Notes: generated by a model not told the origin, from the sequence alone. DNA of 13,742 nt from an uncultured Clostridium sp. (GCA_905192625.1 CAJJLI010000014.1:1-13742), one strand, 5' to 3'; positions 1 to 8,183 are shown, counted from the first letter of the stretch. Made by a program: numbers and translations.

Positions 1-2197
1 GAACCGTGGCGCGAGAAGTCGCGAAAACACTGGAATCCATGAATGCGGTACTCGCAGCTGGAGCAGATGCTTCAACATATACATCAAAGCTTGATTTTGA
101 AGGATCTGTTGTAAATGGTGCTATGACAATATTTGCTTCTGTTTGTTCCTGCTTTTCCACATACTTAGCACTATAATAATTATAATCTGCGTATGTTTCT
201 AATGTATTTATGTACCAATCACTTTTTTTCGCTACGGTTTGACTTTCCGTTGGTGATTTCATTAAAAACTTATAGTTGTATGGTAGAACCAAGCTCCAGT
301 TATTATCAACACGTAACTTTAATTGACCTGCTTTTCCTAATAACTCTAAGTACTCTGCCATAATATTTTGTGTACGGTATTTCCCGTAAATCAACTGGCT
401 ATTTGCCCAAGATAACGGAGCAAATGAGCTTGATAATGTATTACATGCGATTACAAATGTATCAGAATCCCCAATTTGCTTTCCATTGTAAGTCAAACTT
501 GTAATACGTTTTGAATTACTTATCTTTTTACCTGATACATTGTACCTTGGTTCCACACTTGGGTCAATTTTATACTGAATGCCTTCAAACATATAGAAAT
601 TTCCCCAGTTGTTTGCCCATGATTCATCTAACAACATAGATAAACTAGTTCGATCTTTTAGTGAATTCACCATTTCATCAGACCATTTTTTATTATTCCC
701 TAATGTTTGATATGCACTTGCAGACCACTCTAGCCACTCTTTTAACTGTGCTCCAGTTATCTTATAGATGGATGTGTACTGTCTATAGTTTTGTATAGAC
801 ACTAAATCGCCTTGATTAATGGTTCCTGTTATATTAACAAAATCATCCGTTGCATTTGCTCCATAGCTAGTATAAGAAGATGCTGATAAAATAGGATATT
901 TGGCGTATTCATTCTTATTTTTCATAATATAACGAAGTGCATACGAAATTCTGGCTTCATTTTGCATTTGAAGTGTTTTATTATCCTCAAGTAATCCAAA
1001 ATAATTTTCTAGAACTTCTCCCTCTGCTAATACAGCCAATTGTTTATTACGGTATGCTTCAAACTCTTCTTTCCAGTTTGCAAAACATGCTAAAATTTCA
1101 GGACTTTCGGATGTATTTGTAGAAGTTACTTTACGTACCTCTCCGGTACTATCTGTAATCGTAATCGATTTATCCTTTTCTTGTTCAACTGTTATGTCAA
1201 CAACGCCGATGGATCTACCAAGATTTTTTGACATCACTACTGTCTTACCGTTTACTTTGCCCGTTTGTTCATCCACTCCAGGTAGAGAGTAATAATAAAG
1301 AGACTTATTCGAACTTGGAAACTCATTATGTTCATGTCCACATAAAATAACGTCGACATCGTCAAGCTTTGATAATGCATAAACTGCATTTGCAGCATTC
1401 TCTTCTGGCTCTTCATCACCAAAACCAGAATGTGCTAAAACTACAATGATATCAGCTCCTAAGCTTTTTAAATGTGCTGCTTCCTTTTTTGTGTTTTGAA
1501 CAATATCTTCTGTTTTCCATGTTCCAGTATAGTTCTGTGTTTTGGAAGAAAGCGTTGGTACCGTTTCTCCAATAATACCGATGGTTACTTCCATCGTATT
1601 TCCGTCATTTGTTTCTACTTCTCTTGTTATTAGCATGTTACGTTCAAATGGATAACTATCATCTTTTGTATTAAATAAATTAGAAACTACAACTTTATCA
1701 TACAAACCTGAACCATATAACTGCGCTAATAAATAATCTTTCCCATAATCAAATTCATGATTTCCTAATGTAATTGCATCATAGCCAATGAGGCTCATTG
1801 CTTGATATATTGGTTGAACAACTTCTGAGTCTTGTTCCATTATGTATTCTGTAGTAGCATCAAACAATACGTCTCCTATATCAAAGGTATATACGTTGTT
1901 TGCAGGCATTTCTTTTCTTGCTTTCTTTATGAGATCATATGCTCTTGAAAGACCAGCATTTTTAAAATCTGTACCAGCTTCATAGTCCTTGCTACTAATC
2001 ATCCCGTGAATATCCGTTGTGAAAACAAAACGTAGGGATGCTTTTTCCTTACCATTGTTTGTAACTACCTTCGTAGTCGTCGTTTTCTCGCTTGCAAAAG
2101 CTTTTTGCTGTCCCATTGCAGTACTCCCTATTACAATAGAGAATACAGTTGCAATCGCAATTCCCTTCTGCAGCCACTTCTTATAAGTATGTCTCAT
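1..2197 (-). CDS. Secreted 5'-nucleotidase / 2',3'-cyclic phosphodiesterase (CpdB-like), C-terminus cut by window edge
   Basis: The frame is open from an ATG at 2197 to the left edge, giving 732 codons without a stop, so the C-terminus is missing. Residues 1-35 form a Sec signal peptide: basic start, hydrophobic core at 13-28, likely cleavage after AFA35. The metallophosphatase domain has its metal-binding motifs in order: TTDIHG (D62, H64), DIGD (D109), GNHEFDYG (N146, H147), AHSGFGD near 255 and CGHEH near 286. A 5'-nucleotidase C-terminal domain follows from about 370 to 600, with the substrate-pocket stretch INQGDLVS and KITGAQLKEWLEWSA, closest to CpdB-type enzymes. Family knowledge: these secreted enzymes remove phosphate from nucleotides or cyclic nucleotides for salvage. 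Beyond about 680 the chain becomes Ala/Ser/Thr-rich, perhaps a linker to an unseen surface anchor. Exact substrate (5'-nucleotide or 2',3'-cyclic) cannot be settled by eye. Confidence 0.9.
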   Translation of the reverse strand, partial: MRHTYKKWLQKGIAIATVFSIVIGSTAMGQQKAFASEKTTTTKVVTNNGKEKASLRFVFTTDIHGMISSKDYEAGTDFKNAGLSRAYDLIKKARKEMPANNVYTFDIGDVLFDATTEYIMEQDSEVVQPIYQAMSLIGYDAITLGNHEFDYGKDYLLAQLYGSGLYDKVVVSNLFNTKDDSYPFERNMLITREVETNDGNTMEVTIGIIGETVPTLSSKTQNYTGTWKTEDIVQNTKKEAAHLKSLGADIIVVLAHSGFGDEEPEENAANAVYALSKLDDVDVILCGHEHNEFPSSNKSLYYYSLPGVDEQTGKVNGKTVVMSKNLGRSIGVVDITVEQEKDKSITITDSTGEVRKVTSTNTSESPEILACFANWKEEFEAYRNKQLAVLAEGEVLENYFGLLEDNKTLQMQNEARISYALRYIMKNKNEYAKYPILSASSYTSYGANATDDFVNITGTINQGDLVSIQNYRQYTSIYKITGAQLKEWLEWSASAYQTLGNNKKWSDEMVNSLKDRTSLSMLLDESWANNWGNFYMFEGIQYKIDPSVEPRYNVSGKKISNSKRITSLTYNGKQIGDSDTFVIACNTLSSSFAPLSWANSQLIYGKYRTQNIMAEYLELLGKAGQLKLRVDNNWSLVLPYNYKFLMKSPTESQTVAKKSDWYINTLETYADYNYYSAKYVEKQEQTEANIVIAPFTTDPSKSSFDVYVEASAPAASTAFMDSSVFATSRATV

Positions 2198-2242
2198 ACC
2201 GTTACCACTCTTTCTATTGTCTAAATCCACTCTCTACACTTC

Positions 2243-2271
2243 ATTTTAATGCTATAGAAAAATTGGGTCAA
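2243..2271 (-). promoter_or_regulatory. Sigma-A-type promoter of the metallophosphatase gene
   Basis: Read on the minus strand: -35 TTGACC (2266-2271), a 17-bp spacer, -10 TAAAAT (2243-2248), about 46 bases before the ATG at 2197. A second hexamer, TTGACT (2277-2282), lies 5 bases upstream of the -35 in direct orientation. Confidence 0.65.
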
Positions 2272-2315
2272 AGATAAGTCAATTTTCTTTCTAATTCTTT
2301 ACATTTACTTCATAA

Positions 2316-2350
2316 AAAATAAGAATGCTACTAACCCGCATTCTTATTTT
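2316..2350 (-). terminator. Intrinsic terminator of the TIGR04086 gene
   Basis: Perfect 13-bp inverted repeat (arms 2316-2328 and 2338-2350, AAAATAAGAATGC and its complement) around a 9-base loop. On the minus strand the second arm runs into a T tract (TTATTTTTT). It lies 44 bases past the stop of the small membrane-protein gene and separates it from the metallophosphatase gene. Confidence 0.85.
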
Positions 2351-2393
2351 CTCGTTCACTTTTTGAATTCATAATTACTACATTATTATTCCT

Positions 2394-2768
2394 TTAACTT
2401 AACATGCCACCTAACATTCCACTAAATGCTATTAACATTAATGTTTTTATATAATCACCGATACGGATTGCTTCATTGCTACTAACCACTAGTGAAATAA
2501 TGACATAAATTGAGAAGTAAATCACTGCCGATAATAAGCCCCACAGAAACCGTTTTTCATCCACATGTTTCCCTAAATAAAAACTTCCTATAAACACTGA
2601 AATGATATATGTAGCTACGACTGCACCTGTTACAACACCACCTGACATACCAGTTTGCAACATCAAAAATGCGATTACCAATAATAAAAATAAAGTGACC
2701 AAATACGAAAAAGCAACTGCCTTAAACATACATATCATACGAGCCGTCTGCGCTGAAGATCTTTCCAT
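2394..2768 (-). CDS. TIGR04086-family (YrzE-like) four-helix membrane protein
   Basis: The product has 124 residues and is almost entirely membrane-embedded. Four hydrophobic segments lie at about 15-38, 43-66, 74-97 and 106-124, with a short basic/acidic loop (GKHVDEKRF) between helices 2 and 3. The N-terminus carries Arg (R3, R10) and probably lies in the cytoplasm. Size, Gly-rich helix 2 (SGGVVTGAVVA) and the Gly-rich C-terminus (SGMLGGMLS) match the TIGR04086 family. In B. subtilis yrzE lies near tgt and yrbF (yajC), and this window has the same neighbourhood, which supports the call. The start has a good RBS (GGAAGGAATAAAGAATG). The family has no established biochemical function. The gene is monocistronic here: a terminator follows and the gene on the other side is divergent. 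A -10-like TATATT with a distant TTGTCA lies upstream, but the 19-bp spacing makes that promoter uncertain. Confidence 0.82.
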   Translation of the reverse strand: MERSSAQTARMICMFKAVAFSYLVTLFLLLVIAFLMLQTGMSGGVVTGAVVATYIISVFIGSFYLGKHVDEKRFLWGLLSAVIYFSIYVIISLVVSSNEAIRIGDYIKTLMLIAFSGMLGGMLS

Positions 2769-2942
2769 TCTTTATTCCTTCCATATTATCATAATTTCTA
2801 CTCTAATATATGATTATTTTTTGAAAATATGACAACCTTATTCCTAAGACAAACCCGCAATTTCTACTCTCAATTACTTAATTTATTCTATCCTTACTAA
2901 AAAACCATCGATTTCTCACAAGAATCACTAAGATTACCATCC

Positions 2943-2971
2943 TTGTGTTTCATTTTACCGGATGATATACT
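2943..2971 (+). promoter_or_regulatory. Promoter of the PHP phosphoesterase gene
   Basis: -35 TTGTGT (2943-2948), 17-bp spacer, -10 TATACT (2966-2971), 54 bases before the ATG at 3026. The spacing and -10 are good and the -35 is moderate. Confidence 0.6.
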
Positions 2972-3025
2972 AATACTTATATTAATATTACAGTAAATAG
3001 TCCCTAGAAAGGTATATAATTAATT

Positions 3026-3892
3026 ATGAAATATATTGACTTACACGTACACTCAAATATATCGGATGGTACTTTGTCACCAAAAGAAGTCGTATTGTTA
3101 GCCGCTAAAAGTAACCTCTCTGCAATTGCTTTGACAGACCATGATACTGTTGCAGGCATAGAAGAAGCAAAAAAAGCAGCCATGGAATTAAAAAAGGAAG
3201 GTAAAGACATTCGAATTGTAGAAGGCGTTGAAATATCTGCTGATTATAAAGGAAAAGACATTCATATACTTGGCTTATTAATTGACACACATCACAAGGG
3301 TTTAATTCAATCATTAGAAAACGCCATTCAAAATAGGGATACGCGCAATGAAAAAATGGCCAGCAATCTAAGAGCTGCTGGTATCCCTATCACATTAGAG
3401 GCTCTTTCTTCTCATGAACCAGACACGGTGATTACAAGAGCTCACTTTGCTAGATATCTGTTTGAACACAACTATGTAAAAACGATGAATGAAGCCTTTG
3501 AATTATATCTAGGCGAAAATTGCCCTTATTATGTTGCTAGAGAATACATTTCACCAAAGGATGCAATCTCACTAATTAAACAGGCTGGTGGTATTCCTGT
3601 ATTAGCTCATCCACTGTTATATAAATATTCAATGAACGAGCTTAACGAACTCATTTTGCAATTAAAGGAGTTTGGACTGGTTGGAATTGAAACAATATAT
3701 TCCGCAAACAGCGGTTCTGATGAATCAATGATAATAGAATTGGCAAAGCGTTATGATTTACTTATGACTGGTGGCTCAGATTATCATGGCAGTAATAAAC
3801 CACACATTGCTATTGGAATTGGCAAAGGTAACTTAAAAGTTCCATACACAATATTAGATACTTTGGATCAATATAAAAAAACACATTTGTAA
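3026..3892 (+). CDS. PHP-domain metal-dependent phosphoesterase (YciV/TrpH/Rnm-like)
   Basis: The product has 288 residues and no signal peptide, so it is cytoplasmic. The PHP fold is shown by all its metal-ligand motifs: HVH (H7, H9), SDGT (D14), TDHD (D38, H39), VEGVEIS (E66/E69), ITRAHFAR (H140), LAHP (H195) and GGSDYHG (D252, H254). An insertion domain at about 95-165 carries the ITRAHFA segment typical of the YciV/TrpH group, and the C-terminal KPHIAIGIGKGNLKVPY stretch is also characteristic. Family knowledge: E. coli YciV (Rnm, RNase AM) is a 5'-3' exoribonuclease that matures rRNA 5' ends, and a related protein hydrolyses 3',5'-bisphosphonucleotides (pAp). Which activity applies here is inference. 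The RBS (AGAAAGG) is unusually far, about 13 bases, from the ATG. No other in-frame start is better, because the motif HVH begins at residue 7. Confidence 0.9.
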   Translation: MKYIDLHVHSNISDGTLSPKEVVLLAAKSNLSAIALTDHDTVAGIEEAKKAAMELKKEGKDIRIVEGVEISADYKGKDIHILGLLIDTHHKGLIQSLENAIQNRDTRNEKMASNLRAAGIPITLEALSSHEPDTVITRAHFARYLFEHNYVKTMNEAFELYLGENCPYYVAREYISPKDAISLIKQAGGIPVLAHPLLYKYSMNELNELILQLKEFGLVGIETIYSANSGSDESMIIELAKRYDLLMTGGSDYHGSNKPHIAIGIGKGNLKVPYTILDTLDQYKKTHL

Positions 3893-3945
3893 AAAAATAA
3901 CTTGATTTATTCACATAATTTTTAATTCTGATAATTACAAAATAA

Positions 3946-3978
3946 CATGGGCCTATGCATTAACTGCATAAGCCCATG
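3946..3978. terminator. Hairpin terminator between convergent PHP and yajC genes
   Basis: 14-bp arms (3946-3959 and 3965-3978, CATGGGCCTATGCA against TGCATAAGCCCATG) with one mismatch and a 5-base loop. On the minus strand it is followed by TTATTTTG, so it best serves the yajC-tgt transcript. It lies 8 bases past the yajC stop. The plus-strand side lacks a T tract, so termination of the PHP transcript here is less certain. Confidence 0.75.
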
Positions 3979-3986
3979 GATACCTA

Positions 3987-4316
3987 TTAATCTTCTGTAG
4001 CTTGTCCTGGTTTTTCAACTTCAACAATCGCTGTTTTCTTCATAGGAATTCTACAATTCTTATTGTTACCAAATTCAACAATTACAACTTCATCCATTAC
4101 ATCAATAACAACACCATAAAAACCACTTGTTGTTAAAATGCTGTCACCAACTTCAATAGAAGATACCAAAGCATCCAATGCTTTTTGTTGTTTCTTTTGA
4201 GGACGAATTGCCATAAAATAAAATAACGCACCAATAACTACGATATAACCAATCATCATAACCCATGATGCACTTGTACTTGCAGCGCCTCCTGTTAAAA
4301 ATACTAATTGACTCAT
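3987..4316 (-). CDS. yajC: YajC, Sec translocase accessory subunit
   Basis: The chosen ATG at 4316 gives 109 residues, the usual YajC size, and has an ideal RBS (AGGAGG, 6-base gap). A longer frame starting 13 codons upstream would include the RBS itself and is rejected. The protein has one transmembrane helix (about 18-36) followed directly by the family hallmark FYFMAIRPQKKQQK (32-45) and then a small cytoplasmic domain with GDSILTTSGFYGVV (57-70). YajC associates with SecDF-YidC at the protein-export channel in the membrane. It lies 51 bases downstream of tgt on the same strand, the conserved tgt-yajC order, and presumably shares its transcript. secD and secF are not in this window. The acidic tail (GQATED) is short. 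Confidence 0.95.
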   Translation of the reverse strand: MSQLVFLTGGAASTSASWVMMIGYIVVIGALFYFMAIRPQKKQQKALDALVSSIEVGDSILTTSGFYGVVIDVMDEVVIVEFGNNKNCRIPMKKTAIVEVEKPGQATED

Positions 4317-4367
4317 AATATTCCTCCTATAATTTCGAACTTTTTTATAATTCAATGCTACAGATGA

Positions 4368-5501
4368 TTAATTCTCACCTGAGGCAAATCCTTCTAACTT
4401 TTTCTTCTTATATTCTGCAAAATTACCAGCCTCAATGGCATCTCTTATTTCTTCCATCATCTTATTATAAAAATAAAGATTATGAGTTACCATTAAACGA
4501 AGTCCTAACATTTCTTTCGCCTTTAGTAAATGACGTACATACGCTCTGCTATAATTTTTACATGCTGGACAGCCACATCCTTCTTCAATTGGCTTGCTGT
4601 CTAATTCATATTTCGCATTTAATAAATTTAATTTTCCTCTATTGGTATAAGCATGTCCATGTCGACCGTTTCTTGCTGGATATACGCAGTCAAAGAAATC
4701 GACACCTCTCTCCACTGCCTCTAAAATATTCGCAGGGGTTCCAACTCCCATTAAATACACCGGTTTCTCCACTGGTAGATGTGGGACTGTTGCTTCTAAT
4801 ATCCGATACATCTCATCATGAGACTCACCAACTGCTAGACCACCAAGGGCGTAACCATCCAAATCCAATTCAGTAATACGTTTCGCATGCTCAATACGAA
4901 TGTCCGCAAAAGTTCCTCCTTGATTAATACCAAACAACATCTGATGCTTATTAATTGTATCATCGAGTGAGTTTAATCGATCCATCTCATTTTTACAACG
5001 GATTAACCATCTTGTGGTACGTTCTACGGAGTTCACCATATATTCTCTGGTTGCTGGATGCGGTGGGCATTCATCAAAAGCCATCGCAATGGTTGAGGCT
5101 AGATTGGATTGGATTCTCATACTCTCTTCTGGTCCCATAAAAATTTTACGTCCATCGATGTGAGAATTAAAATAAACGCCTTCTTCTTGGATTTTTCTTA
5201 ATTTTGCAAGTGAAAAAACTTGAAAACCACCTGAGTCAGTGAGAATTGGCTTATCCCATACCATGAATTTATGAAGACCACCCATCTTTTTCACCACTTC
5301 ATCTCCAGGACGAACATGTAAATGATAGGTGTTTGATAGTTCTACTTGTGTTCCGATATCATGTAAATCCATCGTTGATACGGCACCTTTAATGGCACCA
5401 ACAGTACCAACATTCATGAATACCGGTGTTTGTATTTTTCCATGAACGGTAGTAAACTCACCACGTTTTGCATTACCGTCTTTACAGATTAACTTGTACA
5501 T
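4368..5501 (-). CDS. tgt: Queuine/preQ1 tRNA-guanine transglycosylase
   Basis: Product of 377 residues, matching bacterial Tgt. The start at 5501 has AAGGAGAG four bases upstream. An in-frame ATG 13 codons earlier lies close to the predicted transcription start and is less likely. The enzyme swaps guanine-34 of GUN-anticodon tRNAs for preQ1 on the way to queuosine. Visible landmarks are LTDSGGFQVFS (catalytic D89), GINQGG (191-196), GGLAVGE (220-226, preQ1 pocket), the nucleophile region DFFDCVYPARNGRHG (D271), and the zinc site C309, C311, C314 with H340 in VTHNL. All key residues are present. The gene leads the tgt-yajC unit and has its own promoter. No queA or preQ1 synthesis genes are in view, so the cell either makes or imports the precursor elsewhere. 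Confidence 0.98.
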   Translation of the reverse strand: MYKLICKDGNAKRGEFTTVHGKIQTPVFMNVGTVGAIKGAVSTMDLHDIGTQVELSNTYHLHVRPGDEVVKKMGGLHKFMVWDKPILTDSGGFQVFSLAKLRKIQEEGVYFNSHIDGRKIFMGPEESMRIQSNLASTIAMAFDECPPHPATREYMVNSVERTTRWLIRCKNEMDRLNSLDDTINKHQMLFGINQGGTFADIRIEHAKRITELDLDGYALGGLAVGESHDEMYRILEATVPHLPVEKPVYLMGVGTPANILEAVERGVDFFDCVYPARNGRHGHAYTNRGKLNLLNAKYELDSKPIEEGCGCPACKNYSRAYVRHLLKAKEMLGLRLMVTHNLYFYNKMMEEIRDAIEAGNFAEYKKKKLEGFASGEN

Positions 5502-5559
5502 AAATCTCTCCTTAATTTTACTCTGCCAAGCCCAGGACATAAATGCCTACTGTAGTACA

Positions 5560-5588
5560 AGTATACATTCAAAGTTCCTCTTTTTCAA
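5560..5588 (-). promoter_or_regulatory. Promoter of tgt-yajC
   Basis: Minus strand: -35 TTGAAA (5583-5588), 17-bp spacer, -10 TATACT (5560-5565). Predicted transcription start near 5553, giving a leader of about 50 bases to the tgt ATG at 5501. Confidence 0.7.
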
Positions 5589-5709
5589 CCTATTTTTTAG
5601 CATTTACTTATATTATAAACGGGAAAAACACTGGCATGTATTTCATTTTACACAAATATAAAAAATTCATTAAATTTATATGCATACTGACATAAATACT
5701 TAATATTAG

Positions 5710-5738
5710 TTGTAATTTTTTCTTATTTTTGTTAAAAT
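5710..5738 (+). promoter_or_regulatory. Promoter of the GGDEF-EAL gene
   Basis: -35 TTGTAA (5710-5715), 17-bp spacer, -10 TAAAAT (5733-5738). The expected start near 5745 lies after the upstream ATG at 5739, which supports translation from 5799 instead. No c-di-GMP riboswitch consensus is visible in the ~55-base leader. Confidence 0.65.
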
Positions 5739-5798
5739 ATGTATGTCGCATTATCAAGAAAATACGAACCTTCGGTGATCAAATATTTAGGAGGCTTT

Positions 5799-7901
5799 AT
5801 GTCAATTAAAAAATCACTGCGTCTTACCATTCTACTATTATCAATATTCCCATTCATCATAGCATTTTTCGCTACTTTCTGCTTTTTTTCAGGTCGTCTT
5901 AAAGAAACAAAACAGGAAAAGCTTTTATATAGTACGATACAGATTGGTTCCAGTATCGAGTACTTTCTTGACCATAAAACTGAACAAGAATATTTTTATT
6001 TGGATGAACCCTCACTCTATCACTTCGTTGATAAAATAAAAGAGACAACGGATATAAACTTAATACTAGCTGATAAAAATCTTATCTTATATCCAAATGA
6101 AGCTCAATATCATAAAGTCATACCGACAGACCTTGCTATCTCTTTATTGGACGCCTATGCACTTAATAAAAGCACAACGAGTGGAATCGATTCAATTACA
6201 TACAATAATCAAAAATTTCTATATTCCTATCAGACGTTACCTACTCATAACCTTATTGTATTTGCGTTCGAAGAATACCATAACTTAAGCCTACTCCCCA
6301 GTGTATTTTTGATTTTATCTGCATGCTTTGTTCTTATAATTTTACCAATCGTTCTTTTAATCTTACGCCATTTTACTAAAGTTTATACAAATCCAATCAT
6401 CGATTTACGTAATGCAATTCAATCTGCCTCTAGTGGTGATTTAACGGTTTATTCACATTATAAAGGTAAAAATGAGATCGGGGAGTTATCAAGAAATTTT
6501 AATAAAATGATCTATCTCATCAAGGGCAATTATGATGAACTCTCTGCGATGCATGAAAAACTAGTATACAAGGAAGATCAACTTCGAAGTAATTACAATC
6601 GTATTGAATATTTGGCCTATCATGATGTTCTCACCAATCTTCCAAATAAAATTGCATTTCACGAGCATGTGGATACCATTTTACCTCAATCCTCCATTTC
6701 TATAGACAAACATGCCATCTTTTTTATTGACATTGATAATTTTAAAATTATCAATGATACTCTAGGCCATGAATATGGTGATATTTTATTGATTAAAACT
6801 GCAGAGCGCTTGCAAACACTCAGCGATAGCAACGATTGCATAGCTCGTACTGGCGGTGATGAATTCTTATTTTTTAAAGCAGATATTCCATCTGTTAATT
6901 ATGTAATAGAACTTGGTCAACACATATTGGAGTTATTTAAAGTCCCATTAAAATTGAATGATGAAACGGCATACATATCCTTAAGTATCGGTGTCGCTCT
7001 TTATCCTGAAAACGGATTAGAAAGTCATATTCTCATTAAAAATGCTGACATTGCTATGTATACATCAAAAGAGACTGGGAAGAATTGTTTCACTTTATTC
7101 AATCATAAAATGGAAGAACTTTTAAACCGCAATTCATTAATTTTAGAAGTACTGCGTGGTTGCATTAAAAGCAATGAACTATATCTTCTATATCAGCCTC
7201 AGATTAATATAAAAGAAAATAAAGTTGTAGGCTTTGAAGCTCTTATGCGAATCAATAGTACAAAGCTTGGTATGATATCACCGTCTGAGTTCATACCTAT
7301 CGCTGAAGAAAGCGGATTGATTTTTGAACTTGGTGCTTGGGCTTTAAAAGAAGCCTGCTTATTGAACAAAAATTTGCTTGATTTGGGCATTACCCCTTGT
7401 ACGGTCTCTGTAAATATTTCCCCGGTTCAAATCAATCACTATGATTTCTTTGATACACTTTCTTTGATACTAAAAGAAACGGGATTGCCTGCGAAATATC
7501 TTGAGCTTGAACTAACCGAAAGTGCCCTAGTCCATTCCATAATGGACACCGCAACCATTATAAGAAAATTACAAGTAATTGGTGTAAAAATAGCACTTGA
7601 TGATTTTGGAACGGGTTACTCTTCCTTAAATTACTTAGCAAAAATGTCGATTAATACCTTAAAGATTGATAAATCTTTTATCGATAATATTTGCGGTGTT
7701 GAAAAAGAGTTATCCATGGTTCATACCATCATCCGTTTGGCTCATCACCTAGGTATTCAAGTAGTTGCAGAAGGCGTTGAACATCAATCACAACTAGTCT
7801 TGTTAAAAGAAAAAAAATGTGACACGGTACAGGGTTTTGTTTTTAGTAAACCTTTATATCCGGATGATTTAGTTCGTATCCTAAAGCGAACTGCAGTTTA
7901 A
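5799..7901 (+). CDS. Membrane-bound HAMP-GGDEF-EAL cyclic-di-GMP turnover protein
   Basis: Product of 700 residues from the ATG at 5799, which has AGGAGG four bases upstream. Layout: TM1 about 8-30; extracellular sensor about 31-160, of no fold I recognise by eye; TM2 about 166-189; HAMP about 190-245; short coiled linker; GGDEF domain about 275-430; EAL domain about 445-695. The GGDEF active site is complete: FFIDIDNF (D311, D313) and GGDEF at 352-356, so cyclase activity is plausible. The inhibitory RxxD site just before it reads DSND, so the arginine is missing. The EAL domain has EALMR (480-484), ELTE (E571, E574), DDFGTGYSS (601-609), LKIDKSF (K622, D624), EGVE (658-661) and QGFVFSKP, so phosphodiesterase activity is plausible too. 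Which activity dominates cannot be read from sequence. It is monocistronic: its own promoter lies upstream and a hairpin begins 4 bases after the stop. Confidence 0.93.
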   Translation: MSIKKSLRLTILLLSIFPFIIAFFATFCFFSGRLKETKQEKLLYSTIQIGSSIEYFLDHKTEQEYFYLDEPSLYHFVDKIKETTDINLILADKNLILYPNEAQYHKVIPTDLAISLLDAYALNKSTTSGIDSITYNNQKFLYSYQTLPTHNLIVFAFEEYHNLSLLPSVFLILSACFVLIILPIVLLILRHFTKVYTNPIIDLRNAIQSASSGDLTVYSHYKGKNEIGELSRNFNKMIYLIKGNYDELSAMHEKLVYKEDQLRSNYNRIEYLAYHDVLTNLPNKIAFHEHVDTILPQSSISIDKHAIFFIDIDNFKIINDTLGHEYGDILLIKTAERLQTLSDSNDCIARTGGDEFLFFKADIPSVNYVIELGQHILELFKVPLKLNDETAYISLSIGVALYPENGLESHILIKNADIAMYTSKETGKNCFTLFNHKMEELLNRNSLILEVLRGCIKSNELYLLYQPQINIKENKVVGFEALMRINSTKLGMISPSEFIPIAEESGLIFELGAWALKEACLLNKNLLDLGITPCTVSVNISPVQINHYDFFDTLSLILKETGLPAKYLELELTESALVHSIMDTATIIRKLQVIGVKIALDDFGTGYSSLNYLAKMSINTLKIDKSFIDNICGVEKELSMVHTIIRLAHHLGIQVVAEGVEHQSQLVLLKEKKCDTVQGFVFSKPLYPDDLVRILKRTAV

Positions 7902-7905
7902 TAAC

Positions 7906-7985
7906 AAAAAAGAGTAGGTCATAAGTTCTGAAACCATGATAATTTTATATCATGTAGCAAAACAATACTATGACTTACTCTTTTT
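7906..7985. terminator. Element A: ~80-nt hairpin, bidirectional terminator, copy 1 of a repeated element
   Basis: Outer arms 7907-7923 and 7969-7985 pair over 17 bp (AAAAAGAGTAGGTCATA with TATGACTTACTCTTTTT) with one G-T wobble. An inner stem, CATGATA (7935-7941) with TATCATG (7948-7954), caps it. Both strands end the stem with at least five Ts, so it can terminate the GGDEF-EAL gene (stop at 7901) and the minus-strand ABC operon 1. It is homologous to element B at 10562-10646. Confidence 0.8.
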
Positions 7986-8053
7986 AATTACTCTTCTAAT
8001 TACTCTTTTCACTCATTCACTATACTCACTCTTTATACCTACTCTTTTAAAAT
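7969..8053. repeat. Degenerate ~13-bp tandem tail of element A
   Basis: The ACTCTT core recurs at 7977, 7990, 8002, 8028 and 8041, with a decayed unit near 8015, giving a period of 12-13 bases and about six units. The first unit is the right arm of hairpin A. The plus strand has no G from 7973 to 8067. From 8054 to the permease stop at 8184 I see only AT-rich sequence and one weak palindrome. Confidence 0.65.
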
Positions 8054-8183
8054 TCTCTATATACCTTGTTTTTTTATTACTCAAACTTCGCAGTTTTATA
8101 ATGAATTCAAACAGATGATTTTTTTATCAAATTTTAAGTAATTTGTTAAATTTTTAAACTTATCCCAAATACAATTTTATTTA

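Noticed and set aside
2198..4367. SCIFF peptide (scfA) gene, often near this cluster in Clostridia
   Set aside because: No short frame with the required cysteine cluster is visible on either strand.
4355..4876. 173-codon plus-strand frame
   Set aside because: It lies antisense within tgt, whose conserved motifs are intact, and has no RBS or recognisable domain.
5502..5540. Earlier ATG start for tgt at 5540
   Set aside because: The start at 5501 has a strong RBS and matches the family length; 5540 is only about 13 bases after the predicted transcription start.
5739..5798. c-di-GMP riboswitch in the leader of the GGDEF-EAL gene
   Set aside because: The leader is only about 55 bases and lacks the conserved GEMM core; only a three-base-pair mini-hairpin (ACC-TTC-GGT) is visible.
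7936..8118. 60-codon plus-strand frame coding a very hydrophobic peptide
   Set aside because: It has no RBS, begins inside hairpin A, and its hydrophobicity comes from the T-rich repeat tail.
8128..8145. Palindrome CAAATT-N6-AATTTG as terminator of operon 1
   Set aside because: The stem is only six AT-rich pairs, and on the minus strand it is followed by As rather than Ts; element A is a far better terminator.
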